A DNA stretch of 64,000 nucleotides from positions 8,540,020 to 8,604,019 of the forward strand of contig CM055823.1 of assembly GCA_029582265.1 (NCBI GenBank), in the 5' to 3' direction. The notes under the pieces were generated by a model, which was not told where the DNA came from, did not search any database, and saw only the letters and a program-made list of their open reading frames with translations. The DNA comes from Zoroaster sp. YZ-2022 (lineage: Eukaryota > Echinodermata > Asteroidea > Forcipulatida > Zoroasteridae). Both the position numbers and the translations under genes were made by a program. Position 1 is the first letter of the stretch. The number at the start of each line of letters is the position of its first letter. This document shows positions 1 to 11,788 of the stretch, one piece after another.

Positions 1-208
1 AGCTTGATAGGGTTAATGTTGAACAGGCAATTACAGTGATGATCATCAATATACCCAGAAAGCTTAAGAGATCCAATATTTCTATAGTAATTTCAATAAT
101 GAGTAGAGAATGATATAATACCTGACAAGTGATTGATTCTTGTACCTCAAAATAAACATTGTGTTACCCAGACATAAGTCAGTTTTATTCGATAGTTCAA
201 CACACACA

Positions 209-1030
209 TTATATAGGTTTTCCTGGTAAATTTTGGCAAATAAGCAGCCAATTTAAACACTGCGTCATTCTGTTTCGCGCGAAATTGAATGCTGCTCAAT
301 TTATCATTCAATTTCGTTTAATGAGTAGGCAATATTACTCTTGTGTCATGCGATTTAAACAAAATAACCATCCAATTGAACAATCCACTCGAACAGCATT
401 CAATTTCGCAGGAGCTTTTTACAGCGCGTATTTGGTCATTAAAATTCATTATTGGGCAGGCATTTGTGAAATTTGTGCAACTTAATTGACACTTTATTAA
501 ACTTCGTTTAACTTAGTTTCCTATAGATTTTTAAAGGTATATATATAAAAACGGTTCACTAATGAATGAATGGCCAATAAGAAACCAGTATAAAAATGAT
601 AAAGACACACTCAAATAATAAAAACAGGTTATAATGAAACATTCCAATATAACATAAATGTTTCAAAAACACCTTACAGAATTAGGCCCAGGTCTGAAAA
701 CCAATAGAGATTTTAACTAGAGAATGAACAAAACAAATTAATTGCGAAATTGATTGTTGTTATACGAAAATGAAAGTAACATTTTAGTGAAAATCTCCAG
801 TCGAACCAAGTCGGCTAAATTGGATGACGAATGTGCATTACTAAAAAAGAACGACGTATATGCTAAAGTGAATATAATGCCACATGAATTCCCATGCCTG
901 GAAATGAAACTGAATGCTTGAATTCTTAATTCGAAACACAGTAAAAACTGGAGAGGCAAAATCGCTTTATGAACGTACGAAAGTGAAATTGGCTGCTTAT
1001 TTGCCGAAATTGAGCGGGAAAACCTATAAT
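209..1030. mobile_element. Non-autonomous inverted-repeat element
   Basis: Positions 211-258 and the reverse complement of 982-1030 match over about 48 bases at roughly 85% (shared core ggcaaataagcagccaattt). The ~0.8 kb between them holds scattered copies of a cattcaatttcg-like word in both orientations but no transposase. I read this as a MITE or foldback element. The family is unknown and no target duplication is clear. The short ORFs inside have low-complexity translations and I do not regard them as genes. Confidence 0.55.
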
Positions 1031-1275
1031 TATAGTCACCAAATTGTTATACATAATACTTGTGGTAGTAATATATAACAAACCTTTTTAATTGTAAACA
1101 AATCATGAATAAGATGATGTTACCTTTGTGCGTGCAACAACGTGGTATCTCAGGATAAAACATGTCTCTGGTTTCTGGTCTCCGCGCGCGTCACCGCGCG
1201 TCGGTATTTTTTCGACGACCTTTATTGTACTAACAATGTTTGCAAGATCATAGCGGTAAAACATGGTTTGTAAAA

Positions 1276-1682
1276 ATACTACATCAGTGGTGTTCATATC
1301 GGGTAACCCGTTCAATATGGACACCATGGAATAATACTACACCAGTGGTGTTCATATCGGGTAACCCGTCTAATATGGACACCATGGAATAATACTACAC
1401 CAGTGGTGTTCATATCGGGTAACCCGTCTAATATGGACACCATGGAATAATACTACACCAGTGGTGTTCATATCGGGTAACCCGTCTAATATGGACACCA
1501 TGGAATAATACTACACCAGTGGTGTTCATATCGGGTAACTCGTCTAATATGGACACCATGGAATAATACTACACCAGTGGTGTTCATATCGGGTAACCCG
1601 TCTAATATGGACACCATGGAATAATACTACACCAGTGGTGTTCATATCGGGTAACCCGTCTAATATGGACACCATGGAATAA
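1276..1682. repeat. 58-bp minisatellite, about 7 units
   Basis: Head-to-tail 58-bp units, nearly identical except the diverged first one. Each contains short palindromes: caccagtggtg, cgggtaacccg and ccatgg. The sequence just after the array (1690-1725) repeats the palindromic theme with acaccactggtgtt. The near identity of units suggests recent expansion or homogenisation. Confidence 0.95.
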
Positions 1683-2139
1683 TAAAGTTAACACCACTGG
1701 TGTTATTTTAACACCACGGTGTTTTGCAGGTCAATGCATTGGTTTTAAACCACTGTGTAGTGATACCGTTATACATCCTATCTATTTTGTGTTCAGTGTA
1801 GCCAGCCGTAGAATTGTTCTTTTAACAGTTTTAAATGAAGGAGGTATTTCTAATAATGTTCAGGATTATTATGTTAGTTTCTTAAAATTCATTATTTAAA
1901 TGTCAATTGATGTTGTTCAATAAAGTACACTGCATGAAATATGTGTTTTAAGTTCGTTCTTTAATCTCGTAAGATATTCAAAGACTACTCCCACTTACAA
2001 AGTAATTTTCAATAAATCACGATACAAATTTGAGTGACTGGAATAAGATATGATTACAAAAGAAGCCCAATCAAACTCAGATTGACGAAAGCTGGTCACC
2101 TTTCCATTTAGACAATACGATACATGGCTAAATTTGGGA

Positions 2140-2820
2140 GATTACCAACCATAGGGCTGGATAGCTAATATTAATTGATTGACTCTACCCATCCAACTAG
2201 ATCGATCCAACCCTAACCCTACTCCCAACCCATCCTTGACAGTGCTTGGTCACGGCACCATAGGGCTGGATAGATACTTGATTGACTCTACCCCACCAAT
2301 AGACCGATCCAACCCTAACCCTATCCCTAATCCCCACCCATACTTGGCAACGCTTGGTCACAGCACCATAGGGCTGGATAGCTAATACTTGATTAACTCT
2401 ACCCCACCAACAGACCGATCCAACCCATCCTTGGCAATGCTTGGTCATAGCACCATAGGGCCGGATAGCCAATACTTGATTGACTCTACCCACCAATAGA
2501 CCAATCCAACCCTAACCCTATCCCTACTCCCAACCTATACTTGACAATGCTTGGTCACGGCACCATAGGGCTGGATAGCTAATACTTGATTGACTCTACC
2601 CACCAATAGACCGATCCAATCCTAACCCTATCCCTAATCCCAACCCATCCTCAGCAATGCGTTGTCACAACACCATAGGGCTGGATAGCTAATACTTGAT
2701 TGTCTACCAATAGACTGACCCAACTCTAGCCCAACCCATCCTTGGCAATGGTCACAGCACCATAGGGCTGGATATAGCTAATATTTGATCGACACTACCA
2801 ACCAATAGACTGATCCAAAT
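2140..2820. repeat. Irregular ~86-110-bp tandem repeat with telomere-like runs
   Basis: About seven units are marked by an accatagggctgg word (near 2149, 2259, 2365, 2451, 2561, 2671 and 2758). Spacing varies between about 86 and 110 bases. Units contain ccctaaccct stretches like interstitial telomeric repeats, but these are interrupted, so true telomere origin is doubtful. ORFs on both strands here are products of the repeat. Confidence 0.9.
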
Positions 2821-2837
2821 GTCAGAAAAGATTTTAA

Positions 2838-2841
<4 letters not shown>

Positions 2842-2873
<32 letters not shown>
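2842..2873. repeat. (TA)n microsatellite
   Basis: An uninterrupted TA dinucleotide run of about 30 bases directly after the preceding minisatellite. Confidence 0.95.
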
Positions 2874-2875
<2 letters not shown>

Positions 2876-2879
2876 TAGG

Positions 2880-4402
2880 ACCAAGGACACAGGTTGAGCT
2901 GAAACTGACATTGCTGAAAACATAGTTGGTATACATCAACAAATACTCCCCACTGACACTCCCATCTCTTCAATTCACATCAGTCAGCAAGTTGTCCCCT
3001 TTTAATATTCGACAACATTTACTTTGTCCTTGTGTTGAACCCGTAGTGGATCAAGTGTTGATCACCTCAGGTTATTCATTACAAGATTATGTAAAACGGA
3101 TGACACATAGACTACAATGAGTAAGGTATTCTATCAGTGTTCAGTCACAGTCATCTGGTGTATGCATGACCAAGGGTGCACACTAGTCAATACCAGGTCT
3201 CATCTTTAGAAGTCAGATCACGGCTGTTCCTGTTACAGACTGTTGAAAATTTAGGAGAATGGTAATAAAACACAGTGGGCTTCAGTTATTCCAATATGTT
3301 CGTATAGCAATGTTGTAATTTCCTTTTCTATATTTCCTTATTCGTTATTCTAATATGTTTATACATAGTTTGGGCTGGTCTTAATCGCCACAGCGATGCA
3401 GTCAGGGAGTCCTACCCTATTATTCCAATATGTCTAAGGCACCCCTCCCCCGCCCACACATACACACAGTTGTTATGTATCAATCTCATATTAGGTATTG
3501 TAATTTTGAAGACTGTTCCCCCTAAATTGTTTTTGATAACCCGTATAGTTGGGGAGGGGGGAGGGGTGTTTTCACTTACGGATCCCCGCCAAGCATTGCC
3601 CAATTGAGACTAGACAGTGTGCTAACTGTAAGTATATCGGTAGTCACTGAGTAGAGGTGATGTTATAGTACAGTGTTATTAATAATATCACGACATACAC
3701 AGCAGTAACTGCATTTCATTTATTCGATTTATTGTATGTATTATTTACAAATACATTTTTTAAATTGAATGTGATTCATTTATGGTATTACAGAATCTTG
3801 ATTATTTTGGCAATTACTTATGGCTTTAGGAATCAAGGATGTTTTTATGCTATAATTATATGAAAGTTAATTAGAACTTTCTAAAGGTAACTGAAAAAAT
3901 AGAAATATTAACTGTAACCAAATCGCTGTTGGTAACCAATCACCGTACATAACATATTTAATTAAATTTAATTAAATATCATTACAAGTTAGTTACATAA
4001 TGCATTATGGATTCAAATTTCTCCAGCAAATTGGTAGATAATTATAAAGAAAACATAAGACCACAGAACGTGCGTCGTCTTTCGAACTTTATGTTCATGG
4101 TTGCCTTGAAGCAGAAATCAAGCGATTTTGTTTGTTTCCCAATTATTTTGAGAGATTGTTTTGCATACCCCCAAAATAACGAAAACCTGCAATGTTTTAC
4201 TAAGCTTGGGTGTATAATCTAGGGTGGTTGGGTGTAGTGGGTGTAGTGGGTGGACAGTCATCGTTGCCTCGTACTACCACAACACCCAATGTCCACAACT
4301 GTCATGCTTTCTTGAAATTGTGCACTTCATCCAAGCAACAAATATAAATATCAGATATAAATGTGATTCATTTTGTGATAACTCGAGTTTTCAAATGGCG
4401 TA
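2880..4402. other. Unassigned non-coding stretch
   Basis: AT-rich sequence with stops in all frames. Its short ORFs (up to 71 codons) show no recognisable domain or compositional sign of coding. I see no inverted repeat, RNA gene or tandem array here. Confidence 0.6.
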
Positions 4403-4540
4403 TTAATATACAGGAATGTAATCAAGCGAATAGACAGTATGATTTATTATAATAGTTACATGCATTAGCAACAACCCAAAACAAGTATCAGTAGTTAGTT
4501 ACTTTAAGAACCAAGTATTATCTTTATCATAGAAACATTA
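4403..4540. repeat. ~157-bp tandem repeat, unit left of the Harbinger insertion
   Basis: This sequence (acaggaatgtaatcaag through gaaacatta) is one unit of the array that resumes at 9645. The unit is cut by the Harbinger element at its TTA. Confidence 0.9.
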
Positions 4541-5043
4541 AGGCCCTGTCACAAGAAACCGAATTGCAAGAACGTTCGTAAACCTTATTGAAAAATTAAT
4601 ATTTTTCTAGTACGGTGGAGAACGGACATAAAATGCAATTCATCAACTTTCTCATACCGCCCCAGTACCGTTCTGTTTCCGTACCAGTACCGTATACAGC
4701 ATAAAATGGTCAATTTTATCCAGAATCTAGCAATTTTGTCCGAGCCGAGACAGTACTGTTGACGAATTCAACGTTGCTAAACCTAACCATTACCGTTCTA
4801 AGACCGTTCTAAGACCGAACACACGAATCAATACCGTTCTATAAACTGTTGCGCACCGCACATAACTTACCAAAACCTTACCAACACCTTACCAATACCG
4901 AACGCATACCGACCGGCAACCGTCGGAAACGGGTGGCTAGCGAGTGTATAAATAAGCGTCTCCGTTCAAATTAAAATCTTTACAGTTCCGGATATCGACG
5001 AGAACACTACGAGAACACTACTAAATCATTCTCCAGATTCAAG

Positions 5044-7193
5044 ATGGGCAAAAGAGGACGCGGTGCTGGTGACCGTGGTGCTGCTAGTCGTGGTGCCGGT
5101 GGTCGTGGCGCTGGTGGTCGTTGTGAATCTCCTGCCCCGAAGCTGCAGATGTAATAACAGCTGATGTCCACGATGCCTCCTCCCCGTGGTGGTCGTCGTG
5201 CTGGTCGGTGCTGCTGCTCGTGGTAGAGGTCGTGTTATTGCTGCTCGTGGTCGTGGTAGGGGTGCTGTTGGCCATGATGAGCCTGCCATTCACGGGGGGA
5301 CTAGCAGCAGCAGCAGCAGTTCTCCAGCAAGAGAAGAGGAGGTGCAGGCTGAAGCTGAGTTGGAGGTTGAGGATGAGGCTGAGCCAGCTGCTTCACAGTC
5401 CAAGAGCAAGAAGAGGAAGGCTAAAATCAGCTACCAGGTGAAGGCTAATGATGAGACGAAGCTGATTGAGTGGATCGAAGGCGAGGAGTTTTTGTGGAAC
5501 CATCTCAAGTCCAATTATAAGAATACCCAGATGAAAGCTGCTGTGGGTGGGGAGGAGAAGGGACAGGAGTTGGGCTACACTGGAACTCATTTGAAGGGCT
5601 GGTGGTCGCAGATGAGGGATATGTGGACAAAAATTACCCAAACCAAGAGCGGACAAGCAGCCAAGCCCCCGTCTGATCGTTACCCATCTACATCCAGCAG
5701 AACATGTATTTCCTGTCCTGTGTCGTCCGCCACCATGCCCAGTCTGTGCGACCAGTAAGTACAAACATTATCATTTAATCATGAACATAATTTTGCTAAT
5801 GCATATTATGAAATATTATATTCTATAAATGTTATTTCAGTTTCTGTACATTAAAATATTATTAACTAGTTAATTAGTAATAAATGTGCATTAATGTAAT
5901 TCTATTTTTATGTAATATTTCCCTACTTGCAGAGATTCTTCCAGACCCAAACACTGTCCCCAGACGGTTGGAAGCAGCAGAGCTGGACGCCATGTCTGAG
6001 GGCCGGCAGCAGAGGTTGGTGGGACGTGGACGCCCCAGGCAGCTTCCCAACATCCCAGAAGCAGCGAACAGCTTCATCCACTGACGACATTAGTGAGCTG
6101 CAGCAGGCACCACACAACTCACAGGATGTGCTGAATAAACTAGTGGCTTCAGAGTGTTGTGCCCGTGTCCAAGTCAAGACGTGAGCCCTTCGCCCTCTAC
6201 TGCTATAAGGCTATCCTGAACCTCCCCAAGGACCGCTACCACAACATCAAGTCACATCTTCAACATCCTGTCAAACGCCATCACTGGGGACTCTGATGAT
6301 GAGGACAGTGATGTTACAGCACACAGCCAGCATGTGAGCCACCTGCAGGACCCTCACGCTCTGTTTCAGCCCCCCACAATGGCAGCCTCCTCCTCAGCAG
6401 TGGACCAGGAACCCTCCTGGGTCTGCATGGCTCCATGGACAGTGACTACATGGGCAGGTAAACAAATACTAGTACTGTAAAACTTCACTACTAGAAATTG
6501 TAACTGATTGATTATCCTTACAAATATTAATTTAAAATACATTATATATCTAAAGATTAATTTTCACTACAGGTACTGGGAGCTCCCAGCGCAGCAGCAT
6601 AAGTACCAGTTGCTGACACCAGTCCCTGCATCCTGCTCCTCCTCTCCTCCTCGTAGCAGCACCACCACAGAATGGCCTTCCCGGTCCCAGCACATTGACC
6701 TCCTCCCTGGAAGATACTTCTCACTCTGCAGTCAGCCTCACATTGACCTCCACCTCGTTTGCTCTGCGTCCGCAGTTCTGGCGAGAGCAAACAGGACGCT
6801 GGACAGCCACATCCCAAACATAAGTATGGTTTGTCAGGAATAGGTAAATATATAAATTGTATTAATGAAAACACATTGTATGATGACTGATTTATTTCTT
6901 ATTAAATGATAACTGATTTAATGGGATTTTACCTTTTAAATGAATGTAATTTAGATGAAATATATAAATGCCATGATTTTCTGGACTAGGGTAAATATAT
7001 CATATGATTTAATATATAAATATAATATTTATAATTATATTAATGTGATGATTAATCTTTCAGAACTGGATAGCTCCGCAAACCTGAATCTCAGCAGCCT
7101 GGTGCGATCCATCATCACTCCCACAACTGATGAACCTCAGGACTTGCAGCCTTCACACACCAAATCCCAACTCCATCCCAGGACTAGTGTTTA
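5044..7193 (+). pseudogene. Harbinger accessory MADF/Myb-SANT-like DNA-binding protein, frame-broken
   Basis: In Harbinger transposons a Myb/SANT-like protein helps the transposase enter the nucleus and bind the ends. Here an Arg/Gly-rich N-terminus starting at 5044 is followed, after a frame change around 5150-5190, by an acidic/Ser linker and a basic KSKKRK patch. A MADF-like domain comes next (about 5458-5655) with KLIEWIEGEEFLW, ELGYTG and GWWSQMRDMW. Downstream the sense moves to another frame (QQNMYFLSCVVRHHAQSVRP) up to a donor at about 5756. A likely second exon begins after the cag at 5930 (NTVPRRLEAAELDAMSEG), with Ser/Pro-rich tail pieces near 6573-6843 and 7065-7193. Exon limits are inferred. 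Several frame changes make this a pseudogene unless they are sequencing errors. Confidence 0.75.
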
Positions 7194-7604
7194 GGAGTGT
7201 ATGCAGTGTATGCAGTGTATAGTTTTGTTATTGTATAAATGGAATAAATTGCTGATATGAATATAAATTTGTATTTGTTGTTTTAGGATAAAATTAGCCC
7301 ACAGGTTTGAAACAGTGACCTAATTTGTATCTGTATTTTTAACTGGAACCCTAATTTGGCTACCTATTGCTCCTGTTCAATAAGAAGTAACTTCCTTAAT
7401 TGAGATGTAATTGAGATACCTCTCCTTTATTTTCATAATGTAACATAAGTTGAAATACTTCTAATTTAATTTCATTTAATTGAAATATGTATTGATATAT
7501 GTATAGTTTTACAGATAATACAAACATTGTAATGCGAACAAGAATAAATGAGTTTAATCACTACATGTCTTAAATATTGTCCAATAAATGAACCACATAC
7601 ACAT

Positions 7605-7632
7605 TACACACACACACACACCCACACACACT
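7605..7632. repeat. (CA)n microsatellite
   Basis: A short CA run with one interruption, inside the Harbinger element between its two converging genes. Confidence 0.9.
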
Positions 7633-7744
7633 ACGGTTAACGGTTCTCTGTCATTAACACACATCAATGATGCACTGTTCATAGCATAAAGCGTTCGCCA
7701 CGCTACACATCCCACTTCAGAGTTGCACCATCCTTTTGAGGGTT

Positions 7745-9060
7745 TCACGCCGTTGTGCCTTTGCCTTCCCTTGTGGCAGCGTTAGGTGCAGCAACCTGAA
7801 TTGTTATCCAGCATGTTTGCATCTTGTCTCCATGCTCCTGGTTCAAAGTCTCCGGCACCCCTGCCCCTCACAGGGACGATCGGAGGAGCTGGTTCTGGAG
7901 GTGCTGGGTACCTCACCCGCATCATGTTGTGCAGTATCAGGCAGGTTTTGATGATGATCTCCCGTGCTGTATCTGATATTTCTGCTGCATTGTTGTATTG
8001 AAGAAGATGTTAGCGAAGCGCTGGGCTAAAATGCCAAATGCATTTTCAACCACCCTCCGGGCTCTCTGACAATCTGTACTTGAAGATGCGCTCGTCGTGC
8101 CCCAGTGTTCCGGTCAGGGCTGTATGTATGAAGCTTCATCATGGTCAGTTAACTTTTCTGAGTGCAAAATGCATCATCACCAACGATAAAAGTATGGTAT
8201 GGGTTGATTGTGTCACCTGGGATGGGAGCAGGATCAGGCCAGCCAATGGTACTCATCCTCCACTCTGCGCTTCAGCTCACTGTCGTTGTATATTTGTGCA
8301 TCAGACGCAAAGTCTCCATTACCACCACATCTGCCCACAAAAACTTAGTAGTCCGCATCAACAAGGTACAAAGTAGGAGGATCGAGTAGAAGTGTTTGTA
8401 GTTGTAGTACACAGATCCGCTGTTGTTGGGGCAGATGATGTGACACAAGCTTCCCGTCAACGGATCCCAATGTGTTGGGGAAATTCCAACGCTGGTAGTA
8501 TAGATTCAGCAACCTGGCGCCATTCATCTGGAGTAGTTGGGCATCTCAGCATCTCATCAAGGTACTCATCTTGTATGGCTTAACGGCACACCTCACGGGA
8601 CTTCCAGAAGGGTGAGTTATTGTGCTTTGCGGCACACGCCACGCCAGAACTTCATGGCAGAGTAGGCCAGAGGCAAAAGTGGCGGAGGGTGAGGGCCAAC
8701 TTCAAGCCTGGTGATGATAGTGTTTGCCTACTGATGTGGTGTGCTTCTCCAGTCTCGAGGGTCCAGCTCAAGCGAGCTCATCAAACATTTCCGGAGGCAT
8801 ACGGAGGAAATTCTTGAAGGAAGTCGGATCCTCAGCTCTCAACTCTACCAGTCAGCTGACCGTACACCCCAAAGTCTGGTCTTCTGGCTATCCATGGCCG
8901 GACCTACCCACCCTCTGTCTGCCTCCTCCCTCCTTCTTCCTTCTTCTTCTATTGCGGCGCAGCAGCAATCTGTAAATGCACAGCGCGTTCATTAGGTCCA
9001 ATGTGGTGGTTCAGGGCAGCAAATGGCTTGGATTCTCGCGGCATCTTCTGCAGGGTTCAT
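7745..9060 (-). pseudogene. HARBI1-type Harbinger transposase (DDE_Tnp_4), degenerate
   Basis: Reading the minus strand in changing frames gives the family landmarks in order: FKNFLRMPPEMFDELLE, PGLKLALTLRHF, CPTTPDEWRQVAES, RWNFPNTLGSVDGK (first catalytic Asp), NNSGSVYYNYKHFYSILLL, VDADY (second Asp region), ELKRRVEDEYHWLA, IVGDDAFALR, RARRVVENAFGILAQRF (catalytic Glu) and a final CLILHNMMRVRYPAPP. Order and spacing match HARBI1-like transposases of about 350-400 aa. At least four frame changes and several stops interrupt it. It converges with the MADF gene, the usual two-gene Harbinger layout. Confidence 0.85.
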
Positions 9061-9644
9061 CTTTGGAATTCTGGTGGGGTCTGGATCTGAACTGAGCTTA
9101 TCATCACAATTTGGTCATATTGCCTATACTACATGTGTGTCATGCACGGATTGTTCGGAGAACGGTCGTGATTAGTGCGCAGATAGACGGTAGATACACG
9201 GTAGTTAGTAAGTTTACGACGTTGTAAAGGAAACGGAGCGAACAGGGAAGGTAAGGTGAAGTGCGGTATCAGTTCTGTATCAGGAACGCTATCCAATCGT
9301 TCGTGGAATCCGGTACTGGTACGCTGATATCAAACCTTGCCGCAATCAAAACGGCTTATAAACGGCAAAAAGAGATCCGCCAATACCGAGCTGATAGCGT
9401 GCAATGTAACGAATTCGTTAACGTGCTCCAGTTCTGCGGCAATTTTTTGAACATGTTTAAAACTTTTTTCAGCAATTCCGTGCTGTCCTTATAACCCCGA
9501 GACAGCCAGTGTCAATAATAACTTATCAGTAACGATAGAGAAACGACCACTTACCGATCACTCCTTATCAATACCGATTCCCACATAAATCAGTACGGTT
9601 TACGAAACGTTCGTGCAATTCAGACTTCTTGTGAGCAGGGCGCT

Positions 9645-10145
9645 TTACAGAGACATTGAACTCATACAGGAATGTAATCAAGAGAATAGACAGTATGATT
9701 CTTATTATAATAGTTGCATGGTTGGGGGCAACAACCCAAAACAAGTATCTGTGATTGGTTAAGCTTACTATGAACCAAGTATTATCTGTATCATAGAAAC
9801 ATATACAGAGACATTGGAACTCTTTCAGGAAATGTAATCAAGAGAATAGACAGTATGATTTATTATAATAGTTAAGCATGCATTAGTAACAACCCAAAAC
9901 AAGTATCAGTAGTTAGTTACTTTAAGAAATCCGGTAATATTCTTATCACCATAGAAACATTATAGGAACATTGGAACTCATACAGGAATGTAATCAAGAG
10001 AATAGACAGTATGATTTATTATAATAGTGTTTACATGCATTAGCAAATATAACCCAAAACAAGTATCTGTGGTTAGTTACTTTAAGAACCAAGTATTATC
10101 TTTTATCATAGAAACATTACAGAGACATTGGAACTCAAATAGAAA
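9645..10145. repeat. ~157-bp tandem repeat array, right of the Harbinger element
   Basis: Three units are marked by cagagacattggaactc-like words near 9648, 9805, 9962 and 10119. They share aatagacagtatgattta and acccaaaacaagtatc with the unit at 4403-4540. Units differ by scattered small indels. They supply the uninterrupted target site for the Harbinger insertion. Confidence 0.93.
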
Positions 10146-11427
10146 AGAGTATAGGAAGGATTTACGTTGTATACGTGCCGTGTTCTTCTAGTGTTTTCCG
10201 TCCCAATGCCTTTGATAAATGTTCCTACTAGGGGTACAGACGTCGGCTACCAGCCACTCATTTGTGCAAGAATAAATATAACCATTTCTCCATCATTTTC
10301 AAATGGGCGACTTTTAAGACAGTGCCAGCAGACTTACCGGTGCTTTCCCATTGTTTATGAAGTTCTGAGCATGCGCATGATAATTATTGAAACAATTGAT
10401 AAAGCCAGGTGAGTGCTGCTGCTATAACTAGCGTTCGATAAGTATCCCATTAAAAAACATTACCAATGACGTCAACTTTGTTTTAAGACCAAATAAATCA
10501 ACAAATATTAAATGCTAAATGCAAAATATTACACACACTGTTTTAATTATACCTTTCTTCCATTAGGGCAAAATAATATTTAGAGAGTAAGATGTTGTAT
10601 ATGTACAAATACTTCAACCCAAATTGTTCAAACAATATCAATTGCACTGGACAGCAAAATCTTAACACAAACTATTAAACTACATGTATATAATATCCAA
10701 TGTTTATCTCATTATATTCATGGACTGTTTCCGAAAACCCACTGAGAATAAATACTTTATATTAACTACCGGCAATTTAAACGAAAAGCAGAGACAGATA
10801 CAATAACGTTGCATTTATAGACCCTATATGAACTGATACATTTATGATGGAGTTGAATCCCTTTAACATATAACAACAGAAATAAATGTCCACTTCAACT
10901 GCGCTGCTTCAATGGCTATCCGTAAACCCACTAGCTTAAAAATAAATGTGTACACTTCAACGGCGCTGCTACCGCCTATCCGTAAACCCATAGCAAAATA
11001 AATAAGCATATTGCGGATTTGTTTTATTTTATTTTTTAAATTTATTTTGTATTTGTAAGGGAGTTAATCAGTTTTCCAAAATTCGATATATTACAAAATG
11101 CGATCTGAGTTATTCCAATACCATAATTTATACATATAATATATGAATCAACATATGGCCAATGTACAATAATTAAACAATCACACATTGCAATTATATC
11201 CACTCTTGAACTCTGACCTTTGGCTTCACTTTTCCACAAAATGCAACCAACTAAAACAAAGTAAACATTGTTAACAATGTTCTTTCCACGTTGACATACA
11301 CAGACCATGTTTGTTTGCCAAATGGCATTACATTCTCGTATAATCGTCTCACATTATATACACAATATCTGGGTATTATTTGTAAACATTGACCAATCAT
11401 AGATAAAACAACTATATCATTATTCGT
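10146..11427. other. Unassigned non-coding stretch
   Basis: AT-rich with only short ORFs. A sequence of about 55 bases around 10880-10935 (aataaatgt-cacttcaac-gcgctgct and tatccgtaaaccca) is repeated at 10942-10991. No domain, RNA gene or TIR element is recognised. Confidence 0.6.
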
Positions 11428-11788
11428 TTAAAGGTTAGATATAACTGGTATTTGGTAACATACGTTTATTTCAAACCTCTAGTTTTCATGAAATATAAAG
11501 CTAACCTTATAAAGTGACATCCAAATAGATGCTCATGTATACTGAGAAAACAATGACAACTGTAACATGTTTTGTTTATGTTTTCATGTTTTACAAAAGA
11601 TTGCTGGATGACAACATTTTGTCAATTCTACCAAACAATTCCTGTTTTCTCGAAGATGGAAACACTTCAGACCTAATTCATTTCTCATGATAATTGATGT
11701 GTACCAACTTCACAACAAGTAAGTTTATGATAACAATGAGACAATTTGATAATATGGCAGGATTACCAATGTTGTACCTTCCCTTTAT
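11428..11788. mobile_element. TTAA-type MITE, AGGG(A/T)-ended family, copy 1
   Basis: The left end is TTAA-aggttagatataactggt and the right end is attaccaatgttgtaccttccct followed by ttta. The interior (cctctagttttcatgaaata, accaacttcac and similar) matches the element at 26825-27057. TTAA at the ends and short AGGG-type termini suggest a piggyBac-like non-autonomous element. The right TTAA is mutated or replaced where the satellite begins. Confidence 0.65.

Larger units (their letters stand above)
4541..9644. mobile_element. Harbinger/PIF DNA transposon, about 5.1 kb, decayed
   Basis: The ends are imperfect inverted repeats of about 45 bp: left aggccctgtcacaag, and right reverse complement agcgccctgctcacaag, both continuing through gaattgca-gaacg to ttcgtaaacc. 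TTA flanks both ends (4538-4540 and 9645-9647), the 3-bp duplication typical of Harbinger. Neighbouring repeat units, for example near 10110-10125, show the uninterrupted gaaacattacagagacatt, which is the empty site. It carries both expected genes facing each other: a MADF/SANT-like gene on + and a HARBI1-type transposase on -. Both are frame-broken, so the copy cannot encode its own transposase. Host machinery or another copy could still recognise its ends. Confidence 0.93.

Noticed and set aside
159..485. 108-codon ORF at the left edge
   Set aside because: Lies over the inverted-repeat element's arm; composition and lack of any domain argue against coding.
2179..2496. Overlapping ORFs on both strands (68 and 99 codons)
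   Set aside because: Repeat-driven open frames in the ~110-bp tandem repeat.
2200..2640. True telomeric sequence
   Set aside because: ccctaaccct stretches are short and interrupted by unrelated sequence within a longer tandem unit.
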